Shown piece after piece: positions 53,319-61,775 of a stretch of 64,000 bases of DNA (position 1 is the stretch's first letter; every line of letters begins with the position of its first letter). The position numbers and the translations under genes are program-made. Below the pieces are notes generated by a model. That model was not told the origin of the DNA. It did not search any database and saw only the letters and a program-made list of their open reading frames with translations. The stretch comes from Zhuqueibacter pondensis (GTDB taxonomy: Bacteria > Zhuqueibacterota > Zhuqueibacteria > Zhuqueibacterales > Zhuqueibacteraceae): the NCBI GenBank assembly GCA_034505955.1, contig JAPDQK010000024.1:16233-80232 (forward strand), given 5' to 3'.

Positions 53319-54170
53319 CTAGGGAAGGCGCAGCACTGTATATGGAAAGAGCATGTGTTTGCTGCCACCCTTGATCCCGTCGATGACCTCCTTGTTCGCC
53401 TCATAAATCTTCATCCATTTCGTCGGGTCGCCGGCCATGACGGTGCGGGCGATCTTGGCGAGAAAATCTCCCTTTTGGACGAGATATTCGTTCGGGCCCA
53501 CCTCCCGCTGAATCTTAAAAATTTGTGCCGGGTAAATCAAATCCGGATTCTTGATCAAATCGCTGTTGTAGGAATAAATCCTCACCCATTGATACGGATC
53601 GCCATAGATGTCTTTTTTGCCGGATATTTTCCAGAGATAATCGCCTTTGATGACGGTGTATTGATCATATATGGCTTTGGGCATCTTGGCGCGCAGCTGC
53701 GTGATTTTCCCTTCCACCGTGGCGATCATATCCTGCATCTCGGTCAGCTTCGAGATTTTGCTGCTTTTCATCTCATCGAGCCGGGCCTGCAATTGGTCGA
53801 TTTCTGCACGGCGCTTGAAAAGCTCTTCGGGAGAGAGCGCCATCATGCCATCCACCTCGGCTTCCAGAGCCTTGAGCTGACTGCGATACGCATCCACACC
53901 CGCCTTGTCGGTGCCGAGCATGGCGTAGATTTCGTCCCACACCTGCATCATTTGTTGCTCGATGCTGGCAATTTGATTTTTCAAATCTTGAATTTCTGCC
54001 TCACACTTGGCAAGGTCGTCTTTGGCAGCCTTTTCCCGCTGTTGCGCCGCAGCAAGCTCGCGATTATACTCGTCCATCGTCATTTTTTCTTGGGCGAAGA
54101 CGGGCGCAACAAGAGCCAAGCTCAACATGCCGATGACTAGGGTAAACCAAATCTTGTTGGAAATTTTCAT
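53319..54170 (-). CDS. Exported coiled-coil protein with two LysM domains
   Basis: A signal peptide (IWFTLVIGMLSLALVAPVFA, then Q) leads a long coiled coil (residues about 30-165, ELAAAQQREKAAKDDLAKCE and so on). Two LysM-type peptidoglycan-binding modules follow: YTVIKGDYLWKISGKKDIYG, then NEYLVQKGDFLAKIARTVMA. The architecture suggests a periplasmic protein tethering something to the cell wall. The upstream region has AGGAGGGAAAG before the ATG. Monocistronic with a terminator. No specific function is known. Confidence 0.85.
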   Translation of the reverse strand: MKISNKIWFTLVIGMLSLALVAPVFAQEKMTMDEYNRELAAAQQREKAAKDDLAKCEAEIQDLKNQIASIEQQMMQVWDEIYAMLGTDKAGVDAYRSQLKALEAEVDGMMALSPEELFKRRAEIDQLQARLDEMKSSKISKLTEMQDMIATVEGKITQLRAKMPKAIYDQYTVIKGDYLWKISGKKDIYGDPYQWVRIYSYNSDLIKNPDLIYPAQIFKIQREVGPNEYLVQKGDFLAKIARTVMAGDPTKWMKIYEANKEVIDGIKGGSKHMLFPYTVLRLP

Positions 54171-54303
54171 CTTTCCCTCCTAGCTAAGGAGTGATAAGTT
54201 CGTTCTCTCTTTGGCAGATCGGGTCAACGATGGTTATAGGATTATACCATTGTTGCCGCCACGTGTTTATCTGCCCTGGTCAATTCTGCAACGGCTTGAG
54301 TGA

Positions 54304-54573
54304 CTACTGATTCAACCGTCCCGCTACTGCGGCTTTCTCATTTTGGACTTTTTGCAGATCGGCTTTTTTCTGCTGTAATTGCCGCTGCATGTCGTCACGC
54401 TCACTGCATTTTTGTGCCTTTTGCGTTTCCGCTGCTGCTGCCGCCTGTCTTGTCTCCTCGAGTGCTTTGAGTTGTTCCTGGCTTGGATGCTTTGTGCAAG
54501 CCACTAAGGAGAGGGAAGCCAGCATGCAGAGCGCCACGCCCTTGGCCAAATAGGATTTAAGCGTTTCCCTCAT
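54304..54573 (-). CDS. Small coiled-coil lipoprotein, 89 aa
   Basis: A lipoprotein signal (VALCMLASLSLVAC) is followed by an Ala/Gln/Lys-rich coiled coil (EETRQAAAAAETQKAQKCSE then RDDMQRQLQQKKADLQKVQN). The start at 54573 has AGGAGGTATACAGCTC before the ATG. The design recalls Lpp-type or other short periplasmic coiled-coil lipoproteins. The gene lies upstream of and codirectional with the LysM protein (133-bp gap); they may cooperate at the cell envelope. Confidence 0.75.
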   Translation of the reverse strand: MRETLKSYLAKGVALCMLASLSLVACTKHPSQEQLKALEETRQAAAAAETQKAQKCSERDDMQRQLQQKKADLQKVQNEKAAVAGRLNQ

Positions 54574-54957
54574 GAGCTGTATACCTCCTTTTTCTGGGTT
54601 ATTATGTGTCCCCTTCAGAGGGACGTCAATTGCAAACTGCACCTCACTATAACTGCCAGCCTCTGCTGCCGAGGCCAACAACGCGCCTCGATGCCAAAAG
54701 CTTACAATGCTCAATCGGTCACAGTATATTAAAAAAATAACAGATTGTCAAGTGAAAAATGTTGTTTTCGAAAATATACACTCGAAGGAGTTGATTTGCC
54801 AAAATTATCTCAGCCGCCCGTCGTCTCCCCGTTTCTTTCAATCGTCCTCCCACCCATTCTCATCTTCTCCCACGCATTTAATCGCTTTATTTGCGATTGC
54901 CAGCTTTTGTCGGTATATGTAAATATCATCAAGACTTACATCGAAGGAGCGACGGGG

Positions 54958-56640
54958 ATGACGAAACCCCAAAAACATCATGCCATCGTTTTATTTGTGT
55001 GGTTCCGGTTGATTTTGATTCCTCTTTGTGCCGGACTGATCACCGGCTGCGGCCAGGAGTCCACCCCTCGACCTCGGCCTGGCGGTGTTTTACTCACTCC
55101 ACCTCTCGAGTTTCCCCTCAACGGTCTTGATCCCGCTGTCGTCAATCACAGTTGTGACGACGTGCTGGCGCAGCAACTTTTTGACGGCTTGTTGCAATAT
55201 CGCCCGGTAACGTTCGAGCTGGTACCGGCGCTGGCAGAAAAATGGGAAACTCCCGATAGCGGCCGCACCTGGATTTTTCACCTGCGCCCCAATGCCTTTT
55301 TCAACGACGACGCGTGTTTCGCAGATGGCCATGGACGCGCGGTTACCGTTGAAGATGTCAAGTACTCCCTTGAGCGCATCATCACCTGGCGCGAAAATGA
55401 GACCACCTGGCGGGTGTTTGCCGACATTGACGGCGCCGAGGAGTTCCGCCAGGGCCGGACACCAACCCTCCGCGGCCTGCGCGTGCGCGATAACGCCACA
55501 GTGCAAATCATTCTCACCCGTGCATCATTTCAATTCCTGCATCGCCTCGCGAGTTCCAAGGGCTACGTCGTGCCTCATGAGGCCATTGAAAAATACGGCG
55601 AGCGCTTTCGCTTGCACCCCGTTGGCACCGGGCCATTTCGCCTTGCCAAGCTGGAACTCAATCAGCAAGAAATAATTTTGGTCCGTAATGAACGCTATTG
55701 GGAGGTGGATAGCAGGGGCGTGCGACTCCCTTATGTGTCAGCCATTCGCTGGGTACCAGTAGAGCTTATCAATGACGAAATCTCCATTCCCAAATTGTCC
55801 GGGCAAATCATTGCGTGCGTGCCGGCGTGGGCAAAAAGCTGGCTGGCGCGCATTGAAGCTTACAACCGCCAACAGCCGGCAGCCCGGAGATTGCATCTGG
55901 TTAAAACGCCGATCGCGAACACCATTTTCTTCGCTTTCCGTATGGACGCAAACACCCCCTATGCCCGGAACAAATGGCTGCGCCAAGCCGTGGCTTGCGC
56001 GTTCGATATGAAATCCGCCATGACCGATTCTCTGCAGGTGACCCTGGCGCAAAGCCTCATTCCCCCGGGTCTTTTTGGCTATCACTCTCCTGTTGCAGGT
56101 TATAGATTCAATTTGCAAAAAGCCGCCGCGCTTTTGCAAGCGGCTGGCTTTCCAAATAGTCAAAATTTGCCGGCGCTCAGGCTCAACACTGTTGAAGGCA
56201 CCGGCCCATTCTATAAAAAGTTCCGTGACGATCTCGCCAGTCTCGGGATACCTTTGGAGGTGGAATTTTTGCCCAAGCCCGAGCATTTCGCCGGCGCTGC
56301 CGCTGGCAAATGGGATTTTTTCCGCGCTGGCTGGATTTGTGATTATCCCGACGCCCTCGATCTTTTTCAACTGTTTTATTCCCATTCGCCCAATAATCAC
56401 AGTCGTTATCAAAATCCTGAATATGACCGCTTGTTTGAGCAAGCCAGCCGCGAGATGAGGCGCGAGCAGCGCTTGCGGTTGTTTGAGAAAATGGAAAAAA
56501 TTCTGCACGAGGATTGCCCGGCGATTTATATGCTGCACGAAATCCACGCCGTGGCCATACCGGCATGGGTGCGCAATTTGGAATGGTCGATCAATCCGGT
56601 GCGCATGCGCTTTTTGAAATACGTTTGGCTCGATTCGTAA
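54958..56640 (+). CDS. ABC transporter substrate-binding lipoprotein (peptide type, SBP_bac_5)
   Basis: Periplasmic lipoprotein of 560 residues with a signal and lipobox (LIPLCAGLITGC). Family landmarks are LNGLDPAVVNHSCDDVLAQQ then LFDGLLQYRPVTFELVPALA and EKWE, VTVEDVKYSLERI, GTGPFRLAKLEL and NPEYDRLFEQASREM. It belongs to the DppA/OppA group that delivers peptides, nickel or sugars to ABC permeases. No permease or ATPase is adjacent, so it may work with components elsewhere or act as a sensor protein. The start at 54958 has GAAGGAGCGACGGGG upstream. Confidence 0.92.
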   Translation: MTKPQKHHAIVLFVWFRLILIPLCAGLITGCGQESTPRPRPGGVLLTPPLEFPLNGLDPAVVNHSCDDVLAQQLFDGLLQYRPVTFELVPALAEKWETPDSGRTWIFHLRPNAFFNDDACFADGHGRAVTVEDVKYSLERIITWRENETTWRVFADIDGAEEFRQGRTPTLRGLRVRDNATVQIILTRASFQFLHRLASSKGYVVPHEAIEKYGERFRLHPVGTGPFRLAKLELNQQEIILVRNERYWEVDSRGVRLPYVSAIRWVPVELINDEISIPKLSGQIIACVPAWAKSWLARIEAYNRQQPAARRLHLVKTPIANTIFFAFRMDANTPYARNKWLRQAVACAFDMKSAMTDSLQVTLAQSLIPPGLFGYHSPVAGYRFNLQKAAALLQAAGFPNSQNLPALRLNTVEGTGPFYKKFRDDLASLGIPLEVEFLPKPEHFAGAAAGKWDFFRAGWICDYPDALDLFQLFYSHSPNNHSRYQNPEYDRLFEQASREMRREQRLRLFEKMEKILHEDCPAIYMLHEIHAVAIPAWVRNLEWSINPVRMRFLKYVWLDS

Positions 56641-57079
56641 CTAGGACTACCACTCTGGGCGACAGGCAACAACTGCAATTTTTTATTATTCTGAAAAAAA
56701 ACCGATGTGATCGCCAAAATTTTTTGAAAGCAAAACGATTTTGGGCAAAACCATTAAAAACTTTGTACAAGTTCAGTATCCCCCATTACAGTGTCATTCA
56801 GCAGGCTACGCCCGCAGGGAATCTTTTTACACATTAAGTACGATTTCAATTTTAGAATCTTACCCAGTACGAAAAAAGATTCCTACGGACGCAGTCTTCC
56901 AGAATGACATTTTAAAAGGGGTGGTGAGCTGTTACAAAACTTTTTTGTATTGTTTAGACTGAAACGATTTTTAACGTCAATGGTTTTGCCCTGAATAGTT
57001 TTGCCTTAATCGATTGGTTGTGGTTTAGCCGCGCTAGGATATGATGTAAAATAATTTCGGGTAAACCCATTCTGGTATC
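56641..57079. other. Intergenic region occupied by a MITE
   Basis: A 439-bp gap between the substrate-binding protein and the sensor kinase. It is mostly taken up by the 56730-57005 element; the last 70 bp presumably contain the sensor kinase promoter. No gene. Confidence 0.5.
56730..57005. mobile_element. MITE-like element with nested inverted repeats, 276 bp
   Basis: The outer arms are GCAAAACGATTTTGGGCAAA followed by ACCATT (56730-56755) and, on the other strand from 57005, GGCAAAACTATTCAGGGCAA followed by AACCATT. Inside is a second inverted repeat: TGTCATTCAGCAGGCTACGC with GGGAATCTTT (from 56790) against AAAGATTCCTACGGACGCAG then TCTTCCAGAATGACA (to 56911). It codes for nothing. The inner unit is the R3 family; the outer arms look like IS ends. 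Confidence 0.65.
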
Positions 57080-59065
57080 ATGAGAACCCGAAGTCTCAAA
57101 ACTCGTTTTTTCTCCATCATCGCCATGACGCTGGTGGCGCCGGCCTTTTTAACGATGCTTATCTCGTATGTCGGCACGCGGCGCACGATCAGCAAAATGG
57201 TTCAACAAAATTTCCATGATGATTTGCAGCGATGGCAAGACGAAACCGCTGCCGTGCGCGGGCAATGCCTCACCAATCTCTGTGATCTGCTTGCCGTAAC
57301 GCACAATTACGCTCATCAATTTCGTGTATTTGGGACTGAACAGAGAATATTCGAGCACCAGCTCAAGGACAAGCTGGCTGACTTTCTCTGCGCCCATTCC
57401 GAAGTTTATGTCCAGGCCTTGTGGGTTTCCGCCGCAGGCCGGCCCAAAGCGAAATTCATACTGTCGCCGATTTACTTGATGACCTGCGGTCGCCCGCTCA
57501 AGCTTGAAGAAGAAAAATTCGAAAGTAGTGATGAAATCCTGGCACAGGTGGCGCCGGCTTTGACGCGTGAGCAGATCTGGTTTGGCCCCTCCCGGATCAC
57601 CGGCGACGGCTTTGCTTCGACCATCGGCATTCCGCTGCAAGCAGCGCTGATGCGAAAAACGCATGGCGAGTGTGCGCTTTGCGCAAATCAGTTCGGCACG
57701 ATTTTTCTGGAGCTTCGTTTGAATTACCTCTTTAGCGAAGCAGCGCGCCGGGCACAAATGTTTACGGATGCCATCCCGATGGTTTTCGACAGCAGCGGCA
57801 CGATACTTTACCATCCCCGCGCGGAATTCATCTGCCAAAAGCTGACAACGTGCTATCCGGCTTTGGCATCGCACATTTCGACGCAGAAAGTATTTCACGG
57901 CCCTACGCCCGGATTGGCAGCGCCGGTGCGTTTTAAACATGATGGCCACCAGTGGGCGATGTTATCCAATCGATCAAACGAGCAATATCATTTTGCCTTG
58001 TTTTTGGAGGAAGAGAAAATTATCCGTCGTTTGCAATCGCTTTATTGGATAAACTTGGCGATTATGCTGCTCGGCGGCGTGGTGGCCGTGTCATTGCTCG
58101 GTTTGGCCTTTCGCCGAATGGGGCGAACGGTTGGCGAGTTGGCAGCCGGCGCTCATGCCATTGCCCGTGGCGATTTGGATCGACGCGTTGCCATCGACAG
58201 TGAAGACGAATTGGGCGTTCTCGGCCGCGCCTTCAATCACATGGCCGCGTCGTTGAAAGGATTGATTCGCGAGCGCGCCGAAAAAGAAAAGCTGCAGGAG
58301 CTTAATCAGCTCAAAGATGCTTTTGTCTCAAACGTCTCGCACGAGCTGAAAGGCCCGTTGAATCGCATTGAGCTTGGGATTGAAAATCTGCGGCGCGGCG
58401 TGGCCGGCGTGATCAATGAGAAGCAGCAGCTTTATCTCTACCGTATTCAGGAGAACACCCGAAGATTGATCCGCATGATTGATGACCTTTTGGAAGTCTC
58501 GCGTATTGAAGCCGGGCGCATGGCATTGGAGCTCTCGCTGTGCGCCGTGAAAGAGATTCTTGCAGAAGTGATTGAAGAAGCACGACCGCAATGGCAGCGT
58601 AAAAGTTTGCGTGTGAGTGACGCTTGCACGGAAGAAAACTTGCATCTCCTTGCTGATCGCGACAAGCTCAAACAAATTCTCAGTAACCTGCTCGACAACG
58701 CGATTAAGTTTACTGCTGAGAACGGAGAGATTTCGCTGCATGCCGAAAAACAAAACGGCTGCATCGAGCTGATCGTTGCCGACACCGGCATCGGCATCGC
58801 GCCGGAGCATCTCGAGCATCTCTTCGAGCGCTTTTATCAAGTGCACGCGCATGTTTCCGGGAGGGATAACGGAAAAAATTCAGGACTGGGATTGGGACTG
58901 GGATTGAATATTGTCAAAGCGCTGGTGGAATTGCACAATGGGGAAATTGCAGTGGACAGCAAATTAGGAGTGGGCACACGAGTCACTGTGAGGTTGCCAG
59001 CCAAAAGTGCGGAGAGCCTTGAGCAGAGTGCAGAGCATCTACCTTCGCCCGGCGCTAAACCTTAG
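57080..59065 (+). CDS. Membrane sensor histidine kinase
   Basis: A 661-residue two-component kinase. One transmembrane helix near residues 12-32 and a second near 327-350 enclose a large periplasmic sensor with paired cysteines (MTCG, CALCANQ). A HAMP domain (LAAGAHAIARGDLDRRV) and coiled coil follow. The HisKA box is NVSHELKGPLNRIE, with His421 and an atypical Lys-Gly in place of the usual Arg-Thr. HATPase motifs are NLLDNAIKFT, VADTGIGIAPE and GLGLGLGLNIVKAL. It pairs with the sigma-54 regulator at 59588; three minus-strand small genes lie between them. Signal unknown. Confidence 0.92.
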   Translation: MRTRSLKTRFFSIIAMTLVAPAFLTMLISYVGTRRTISKMVQQNFHDDLQRWQDETAAVRGQCLTNLCDLLAVTHNYAHQFRVFGTEQRIFEHQLKDKLADFLCAHSEVYVQALWVSAAGRPKAKFILSPIYLMTCGRPLKLEEEKFESSDEILAQVAPALTREQIWFGPSRITGDGFASTIGIPLQAALMRKTHGECALCANQFGTIFLELRLNYLFSEAARRAQMFTDAIPMVFDSSGTILYHPRAEFICQKLTTCYPALASHISTQKVFHGPTPGLAAPVRFKHDGHQWAMLSNRSNEQYHFALFLEEEKIIRRLQSLYWINLAIMLLGGVVAVSLLGLAFRRMGRTVGELAAGAHAIARGDLDRRVAIDSEDELGVLGRAFNHMAASLKGLIRERAEKEKLQELNQLKDAFVSNVSHELKGPLNRIELGIENLRRGVAGVINEKQQLYLYRIQENTRRLIRMIDDLLEVSRIEAGRMALELSLCAVKEILAEVIEEARPQWQRKSLRVSDACTEENLHLLADRDKLKQILSNLLDNAIKFTAENGEISLHAEKQNGCIELIVADTGIGIAPEHLEHLFERFYQVHAHVSGRDNGKNSGLGLGLGLNIVKALVELHNGEIAVDSKLGVGTRVTVRLPAKSAESLEQSAEHLPSPGAKP

Positions 59066-59159
59066 GCTGCTGCGACCGGCGATCCTGAGAGTGATCGAAT
59101 ATCAAAAAGGCGATGGCCACTAAAAGTAGAAAACCGACACCAATTAAAAAATTGATCAT
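59055..59159 (-). CDS. 34-aa single-pass membrane microprotein, copy B
   Basis: Encodes MINFLIGVGFLLLVAIAFLI followed by FDHSQDRRSQQPKV. It has one membrane helix and a polar tail ending in a QDRxSQ motif. It is the near-duplicate of the gene at 59175, 15 bp upstream. An AAAGGAG site abuts the ATG directly, so spacing is unusually short. Too short for normal gene finders. Function unknown; probably membrane-embedded. Confidence 0.6.
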   Translation of the reverse strand: MINFLIGVGFLLLVAIAFLIFDHSQDRRSQQPKV

Positions 59160-59174
59160 CTCCTTTCTTTCTCG

Positions 59175-59273
59175 TTATGGCCGTTGCGATTTACGATCTT
59201 GATAACGGTCAAAGAAAAAGAAAGCAAAGGCAACTAAAAGAAAGAAAGCGACGCCAATTAAAAAATTAATCAT
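59175..59273 (-). CDS. 32-aa single-pass membrane microprotein, copy A
   Basis: Encodes MINFLIGVAFFLLVAFAFFF followed by FDRYQDRKSQRP. The ATG at 59273 has GGAGGAGAAACAGAC upstream and overlaps the stop of the 76-residue protein (ATGA). It and copy B share MINFLIGV, LLVA and QDRxSQ. The conserved reading frame at the protein level supports real translation of both. Function unknown. Confidence 0.7.
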   Translation of the reverse strand: MINFLIGVAFFLLVAFAFFFFDRYQDRKSQRP

Positions 59274-59497
59274 GTCTGTTTCTCCTCCAATTTTCTTTTG
59301 TGATAAGCTTTTTGAACATAATAGATTCCAAGAATAATGGATATGATACCGCTTGCGATACCAATCACTCCGAGCCAAGGAGAGACACGCTCTTTGAGCA
59401 GCAATGCCAGAAACATGGCAATAATAATGCTCTGGCCGATATTCAAGAGAGTTTTTCCCATTTCTCGGTACGAGTCGCTAACGAGAACTAGTTTCAT
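59270..59497 (-). CDS. Small two-helix membrane protein, 75 aa (DUF6722-like)
   Basis: Starts MKLVLVSDSYREMGKTLLNI, then GQSIIIAMFLALLL, and a second helix GVIGIASGIISIILGIYYV with a basic tail. The layout resembles the small DUF6722-type proteins (MREIGKYLLDISK-like start). GGAGGAGGAAGTG precedes the ATG. It leads an operon with the two 32-34-residue microproteins, antisense within the gap between the sensor kinase and its regulator. Function unknown. Confidence 0.75.
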   Translation of the reverse strand: MKLVLVSDSYREMGKTLLNIGQSIIIAMFLALLLKERVSPWLGVIGIASGIISIILGIYYVQKAYHKRKLEEKQT

Positions 59498-59587
59498 CAC
59501 TTCCTCCTCCGGGTATCTTCAGAATCAAAATACTCAAAAATAGCGATACGTGCAAGCGCTTTTTATTAACCGACAAACGGGCAAACC

Positions 59588-60949
59588 ATGACCAAAATCC
59601 TCATCCTTGACGACGACCGCGAGCTTTGCGAACTGCTGCGGGATGCTTTGGAAAACACAAATTACAAAGCTCAAATCGCCACAAGTGCCGCGGCCGGCAT
59701 GGCAAAATTGCAAACCGAAGCCTTTGATATTCTCCTGCTGGACATTCGCCTCGACAGCGTTGACGGTCTGAGTCTATTGCCCGAAATTTTCGCCAAAGCG
59801 CCGGAGTTGAAAGTAGTGATGATCACCTCGCATGGCACCATTCCCCTGGCGGTGCAGGCGCTAAAAAGTGGCGCTTATCATTTCATAGAAAAACCGATCA
59901 ATCTTGACACTTTGCTGCACGTGTTGAAACAGGCCGAAGAGCACAGTGCGTTGGTGCGCACGAATCGGCTGCTGCGTGAGCAGCTTTGCAACGCGCGTGG
60001 GAAATTGGTGGCCACCTCCCCGCTCATGCAACGCCTCGTGGAAAAGATGCAGCGCGTTGCGATTACCGACGCCACGATCTTGCTGTGCGGAGATACCGGC
60101 ACCGGCAAGGAGCTGGTGGCGCACACCATTCATCAACTCAGTCCGCGTGCTACCCAACCTTTTGTTGCCATCAATTGTGCAGCGCTGCCGGAGAATCTGG
60201 TGGCCAGCGAGCTGTTCGGCCACGAGCGCGGCGCTTTCACCGGCGCCATCACCATGAAAAAAGGCAAGCTGGAAATGGCGCATGCCGGCACCGCGCTGCT
60301 CGACGAGATTGGCGATATGCCCTTGCCAACGCAAGCGCATTTCTTGCGTTTTCTCGAAGACAAAAAGTTCGAGCGCCTCGGCGGCGTGAAATCCCTCGAA
60401 GCGGATGTTCGGATCATTGCCGCCACCAATCAAAATCTACCGGCTTTGGTCGCCGAGCGCAAATTTCGCGAAGATTTGTTCTATCGCTTGAACACGGTGA
60501 CTTTGCATTTGCCGCCGTTGCGGGAGCGCCGGGAAGATTTGCCGGAGTTGGTGCAACACTTTTTGCAAGTGTGCGCCGCCAAGCTCAACCGTGCAGTTCC
60601 AAAACTCTCCGACGAGGCCTGGCAGCTTTTGCAGCGCTATGAATTTCCCGGCAACGTGCGGGAGTTGCACCACATTATCGAAAGCGCCGTGATCGAGACA
60701 CCGCGAAGGGATTGTCTGACGGCTGAAGACATCCTTCCGCTGTTAAATTCCGGGAATGACCATCTTCATCCCGCGATTGATTCCGCGGTCAAGCTTTACG
60801 AAGCGGTAGATGGCTTCAAACGCGAGTACATTCAGAAAATTCTTGCTGCACACAATGGCAACAAAACCCGCGCCGCGAAAGCGTTGGGGATTTCACGGGT
60901 GCATTTGCTGACGTTGGTGAAGGAGTTAGGGGTGGTGAGAGGTGAGTAA
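59588..60949 (+). CDS. Sigma-54-dependent response regulator (NtrC family)
   Basis: A 453-residue activator. Receiver domain: DDD at residues 8-10 and phosphoacceptor Asp52 (ILLLDIRLDSVDG). AAA+ domain: Walker A GDTGTGKELVAHTIH, GAFTGA loop intact (ELFGHERGAFTGAITMKKGK), Walker B TALLDEIGDMPL. C-terminal Fis-type HTH: AAHNGNKTRAAKALGISRVH then LLTLVKELG. The partner is the sensor kinase at 57080. The last about 115 bp are present in two further diverged copies downstream (61642-61752, 62577-62656), each after a toxin-antitoxin module. The target promoters are unknown. Confidence 0.95.
   Translation: MTKILILDDDRELCELLRDALENTNYKAQIATSAAAGMAKLQTEAFDILLLDIRLDSVDGLSLLPEIFAKAPELKVVMITSHGTIPLAVQALKSGAYHFIEKPINLDTLLHVLKQAEEHSALVRTNRLLREQLCNARGKLVATSPLMQRLVEKMQRVAITDATILLCGDTGTGKELVAHTIHQLSPRATQPFVAINCAALPENLVASELFGHERGAFTGAITMKKGKLEMAHAGTALLDEIGDMPLPTQAHFLRFLEDKKFERLGGVKSLEADVRIIAATNQNLPALVAERKFREDLFYRLNTVTLHLPPLRERREDLPELVQHFLQVCAAKLNRAVPKLSDEAWQLLQRYEFPGNVRELHHIIESAVIETPRRDCLTAEDILPLLNSGNDHLHPAIDSAVKLYEAVDGFKREYIQKILAAHNGNKTRAAKALGISRVHLLTLVKELGVVRGE
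60829..60946 (+). repeat. Fis-HTH 3'-end repeat, copy 1 (functional)
   Basis: The 3' coding end of the sigma-54 regulator (from CATTCAGAAAATTC to the stop region). It shares high identity with downstream copies: about 4 differences in 76 core bases with copy 2 and about 7 in 75 with copy 3. Most are silent at the protein level. Confidence 0.85.
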
Positions 60950-60957
60950 AAAATCAC

Positions 60958-61407
60958 TTACCCCTTTAAGATTTCTCCTGGAGTTCTGACTTCAACTTCT
61001 GAAAGCTTCCGAAAGTGCTTGACATTCCACGTGCATATTCGATTGATGCCATTATCCAACGCAGTGGCTGCGAGGTACAAATCGAAAATATGTTCCCGCA
61101 TTGCAGGATATTTGGACACCAAACCGGCAAATGTAAAAAGGGTTTTTGCAGAAGGGCAAATAACCGGAAAACTTGCGACATAAAGAGTGATTTTCTGAAG
61201 TGCATCTTCCAAAGAGAGCGGATATTCTACCCTTTTGGGATTAGTAACGACGGCGAGAAATTCCAACAGATTTTGCTGAGCAATCGTCCCCCTCACCTCA
61301 CCGGCAAAAGCTTGTTCGATGAAATGGTATGATTGCAAGTGAAGGCTTTGTTCCTTGTCATAGGAGTAGATCAGCACATTAGTATCGATCAGCCAAGAGC
61401 TCATCAT
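60958..61407 (-). CDS. PIN-domain toxin (VapC-like)
   Basis: A 149-residue PIN ribonuclease-type toxin. The acidic residues appear in SWLIDTNVLIYSYD (first Asp), AQQNLLEFLAVVTNPKRV (Glu) and HIFDLYLAATALDNG (Asp). VapC toxins cleave RNA such as tRNA. The start at 61407 lies within the end of the antitoxin gene (29-nt overlap), so translation is coupled. It immediately follows, convergently, the stop of the sigma-54 regulator and forms the first cassette of the array. Confidence 0.88.
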   Translation of the reverse strand: MMSSWLIDTNVLIYSYDKEQSLHLQSYHFIEQAFAGEVRGTIAQQNLLEFLAVVTNPKRVEYPLSLEDALQKITLYVASFPVICPSAKTLFTFAGLVSKYPAMREHIFDLYLAATALDNGINRICTWNVKHFRKLSEVEVRTPGEILKG

Positions 61408-61567
61408 AAAGATGCTTCCGGTCAAAGTTTTTTTTCAAACCGAGCTTGCCTGTCGGTGGTTTCGGTCTGCCATCGTTCAGCACGCCTTTCAACATCTTTT
61501 CGAGTAGAGCAACTTGTTCTTTGGGCAGTTGATCGATGACAATTCTGAGCCGATCTTTTGTTGTCAT
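61379..61567 (-). CDS. Antitoxin partner of the PIN toxin
   Basis: A 62-residue protein starting MTTKDRLRIVIDQLPKEQVA. The first half looks like a short helix-rich or ribbon-helix-helix-like antitoxin domain, and the basic tail (KLGLKKNFDRKHLYDELLAD) would be the toxin-binding part. GAGGTGCATGAT precedes the ATG. It overlaps the toxin start by 29 nt. Family assignment rests on context; no exact family is recognised. Confidence 0.75.
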   Translation of the reverse strand: MTTKDRLRIVIDQLPKEQVALLEKMLKGVLNDGRPKPPTGKLGLKKNFDRKHLYDELLADRY

Positions 61568-61614
61568 ATCATGCACCTCAATTTTTGTCGTTTAAATGTA
61601 TGCAGATTCTTCCT

Positions 61615-61632
61615 AAAAAGCAATAATAAAAT
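61615..61632 (+). repeat. 18-bp cassette-junction motif, copy 1
   Basis: AAAAAGCAATAATAAAAT, identical to 62540-62557. It sits on the far side of each toxin-antitoxin module, 10-20 bp before the next Fis-HTH repeat. As both modules point left, it lies upstream of both promoters. Two perfect 18-mers at equivalent junctions cannot easily be chance. Confidence 0.75.
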
Positions 61633-61641
61633 GGGTTTAAT

Positions 61642-61752
61642 CCATTAGAAAATTCTCAATACACAGTGGCAACAAGACCCGCGTCGCGAAAGCGTTGGGG
61701 ATTTCTCGGGTGCATTTGCTGACGTTGGTGAAGGAGTTGGGGGTGGAGTGAA
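61642..61752 (+). repeat. Fis-HTH 3'-end repeat, copy 2 (pseudo)
   Basis: Contains GNKTRVAKALGISRVHLLTL in frame and its own stop (LVKELGVE then TGA), with the preceding CATTAGAAAATTC segment also matching copy 1. It lies between the two toxin-antitoxin modules. Without an upstream gene it cannot be expressed as a regulator. Confidence 0.85.
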
Positions 61753-61775
61753 AGATGGGCAAATTTTTGAAAAAT

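Noticed and set aside
61663..61751. HTH-coding segment as an independent small gene
   Set aside because: No start codon or ribosome site; it is a copy of the regulator 3' end.
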